In this document: one piece after another, positions 6,487 to 7,456 of the stretch
How the letters are laid out: the number at the start of each line of letters is the position of its first letter
Numbering within the stretch: position 1 is the stretch's first letter
Assembly (NCBI GenBank): GCA_913064935.1
Contig: CAJYBF010000047.1
Coordinates: forward strand, 1 to 7,456
DNA: 7,456 nucleotides
Origin: an uncultured Mollicutes bacterium
Lineage (GTDB): Bacteria; Bacillota_I; Bacilli_A; MAG-NZ
Direction of reading: 5' to 3'
The notes under the pieces: model-generated
Seen by the model: the letters and a program-made list of their open reading frames with translations, nothing else
Database searches by the model: none
Told to the model about the DNA's origin: nothing
Translations under genes and position numbers: made by a program

Positions 6487-7456
6487 TTCATTCGAAAAAT
6501 TATTTGTTGAGTTAACGGTAAAAAGCGGCGATACAGTATCATTCCATCATCATCTTCGAAATGGTGATTATGTACTAAATAAAACTATTCTAGCATTAGA
6601 TAAAGAAAATATAACTAACTTAACACTTGCTGCAAGTGGTATTTTTAGTGTTCACGAACCGATTGTTCCTTTAATTGAAAAGGGAACAATTTCTTCTATT
6701 TATACTAACTACTTAAATGGCCCAGTTGCTAAAGCAGTTAGTGAAGGAGCTCTTCGTAACAAACTAATTATGCAAACACACGGTGGTAGGCCGAGAGCTA
6801 TTGAACAAAATGAACTCGTGATTGATGTTGCATTTATCGCAGTAAGTGCTGTTGATAAACATGGAAACGCTAATGGAGTTGATGGATCAACTGTACTTGG
6901 AGCGCTTGGTTATAGTATGTCTGATGTAAAAAAAGCGAAAAAAGTAGTTTTAGTAACTAATTCAATTGTTAAACATCTTTCTTACGTGGAAATCGATGGA
7001 AACGATGTTGATTATGTTTTAATGCTTGATGAAATAGGAGATCAAAATCTAATTCAATCTGGCACTACATCTATTACTAGAAATCCCGTAAGTTTAAAGA
7101 TAGCTAGAGATGCTGTTACTGTTATAGAAGAAGCAGGCTATTTGAAAGATGGTTTATCATTTCAAACAGGTGCAGGTGGAACTAGTTTAGCAGTGACTAA
7201 ATATTTAAAGCAACAAATGATTAAGAAAAATATAAAAGGTTCATTCGCTTCTGGTGGAATCACAGGATATTTAGTGGATATGTTAGAAGAAGGATTGCTT
7301 GAAGATTTATATGATGTTCAGTGTTTTGATTTAGCTGCAGTTGCATCTTTAAAAAGAAATGAACATCATCATTTACTTAGTGCAAGCCAATATGCAAATC
7401 CATTTGGCGTTCCAATTGTAAATAAACTTGATATTATGATTTTAGGTGCTACTGAA
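6473..7456 (+). CDS. citF: Citramalate/citrate lyase alpha subunit (CitF), 3' end outside window
   Basis: CitF is the acyl-carrier-protein transferase subunit: it moves the acetyl-bound carrier onto citramalate (or citrate), releasing acetate. The frame is open for 328 codons to the window edge, and family members are about 510 residues, so roughly a third is missing on the right. Conserved parts are SFHHHLRNGDYV (23-34), THGGRPRAIE (102-111), SGTTSITRNP (196-205), SFQTGAGGTSLAV (229-241), SGGITGYLVD (260-269) and SASQYANP (303-310). ATG 6473 is the first possible start: an in-frame TAA at 6464-6466 lies just upstream. This leaves an N-terminus about 40 residues shorter than in E. coli CitF as I recall it. 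No clear ribosome binding site is seen. The 14-base overlap with citE suggests coupled translation. Confidence 0.93.
   Translation, partial: MQKFNSFEKLFVELTVKSGDTVSFHHHLRNGDYVLNKTILALDKENITNLTLAASGIFSVHEPIVPLIEKGTISSIYTNYLNGPVAKAVSEGALRNKLIMQTHGGRPRAIEQNELVIDVAFIAVSAVDKHGNANGVDGSTVLGALGYSMSDVKKAKKVVLVTNSIVKHLSYVEIDGNDVDYVLMLDEIGDQNLIQSGTTSITRNPVSLKIARDAVTVIEEAGYLKDGLSFQTGAGGTSLAVTKYLKQQMIKKNIKGSFASGGITGYLVDMLEEGLLEDLYDVQCFDLAAVASLKRNEHHHLLSASQYANPFGVPIVNKLDIMILGATE

Noticed and set aside
5439..7456. citDEF as part of a citrate fermentation cluster
   Set aside because: No citrate transporter, citC, citX or citG is seen, and the genes follow mal by six bases in the same transcript. Citramalate is the better substrate by context, though sequence alone cannot exclude citrate.

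Overview
The window reads as low-GC (about one third by eye) bacterial DNA of Bacillota/Mycoplasmatota type. Trp is always TGG (nine codons in the intact genes), no UGA is read through, and glmS ends in TGA, so the standard bacterial code fits. The gene set points to an anaerobic amino-acid fermenter. I cannot fix the lineage: a clostridium, an erysipelotrich or a deep mollicute relative with code 11 all fit.

Left edge (1-839): this part is a mosaic. Bases 1-137 hold the C-terminal end of an unrecognised protein. Bases 138 to about 535 encode POTRA-like sequence of an outer-membrane assembly protein (BamA/TamA type) with no usable start codon. Without changing frame, this passes at about 519-539 into the C-terminal end of NAD-dependent DNA ligase LigA (end of the helix-hairpin-helix region plus BRCT domain, stop at 839). 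The simplest reading is a chimeric join, by assembly or amplification, through a short shared sequence, not a real fusion gene. The ligA end is followed by a clear intrinsic terminator (849-875).

Intergenic region (840-979): after the terminator comes a near-consensus sigma-A promoter (TTGACT, 17 bp, TATAAT), an AT-rich inverted repeat at the expected transcription start, and a purine-rich ribosome binding site before a GTG start. There is no room for a cobalamin riboswitch.

Operon (980-7456, open at the right edge): seven tightly packed genes on the + strand, with four overlaps and at most a 6-base gap. They are glmS, glmL, glmE (adenosylcobalamin-dependent glutamate mutase and its reactivating factor), mal (methylaspartate ammonia-lyase), and citD, citE, citF (acyl carrier protein, beta and alpha subunits of a citrate/citramalate lyase; citF is cut by the window end). 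Together they encode the methylaspartate route of glutamate fermentation: glutamate to (2S,3S)-3-methylaspartate, to mesaconate plus ammonia, then (S)-citramalate to acetate and pyruvate. The one missing step is mesaconate hydration; a mesaconase is predicted downstream of citF or elsewhere. The chemistry is known. The notable points are the continuous glm-mal-cit arrangement, the trimmed N-terminus of CitF, and the chimeric left edge.
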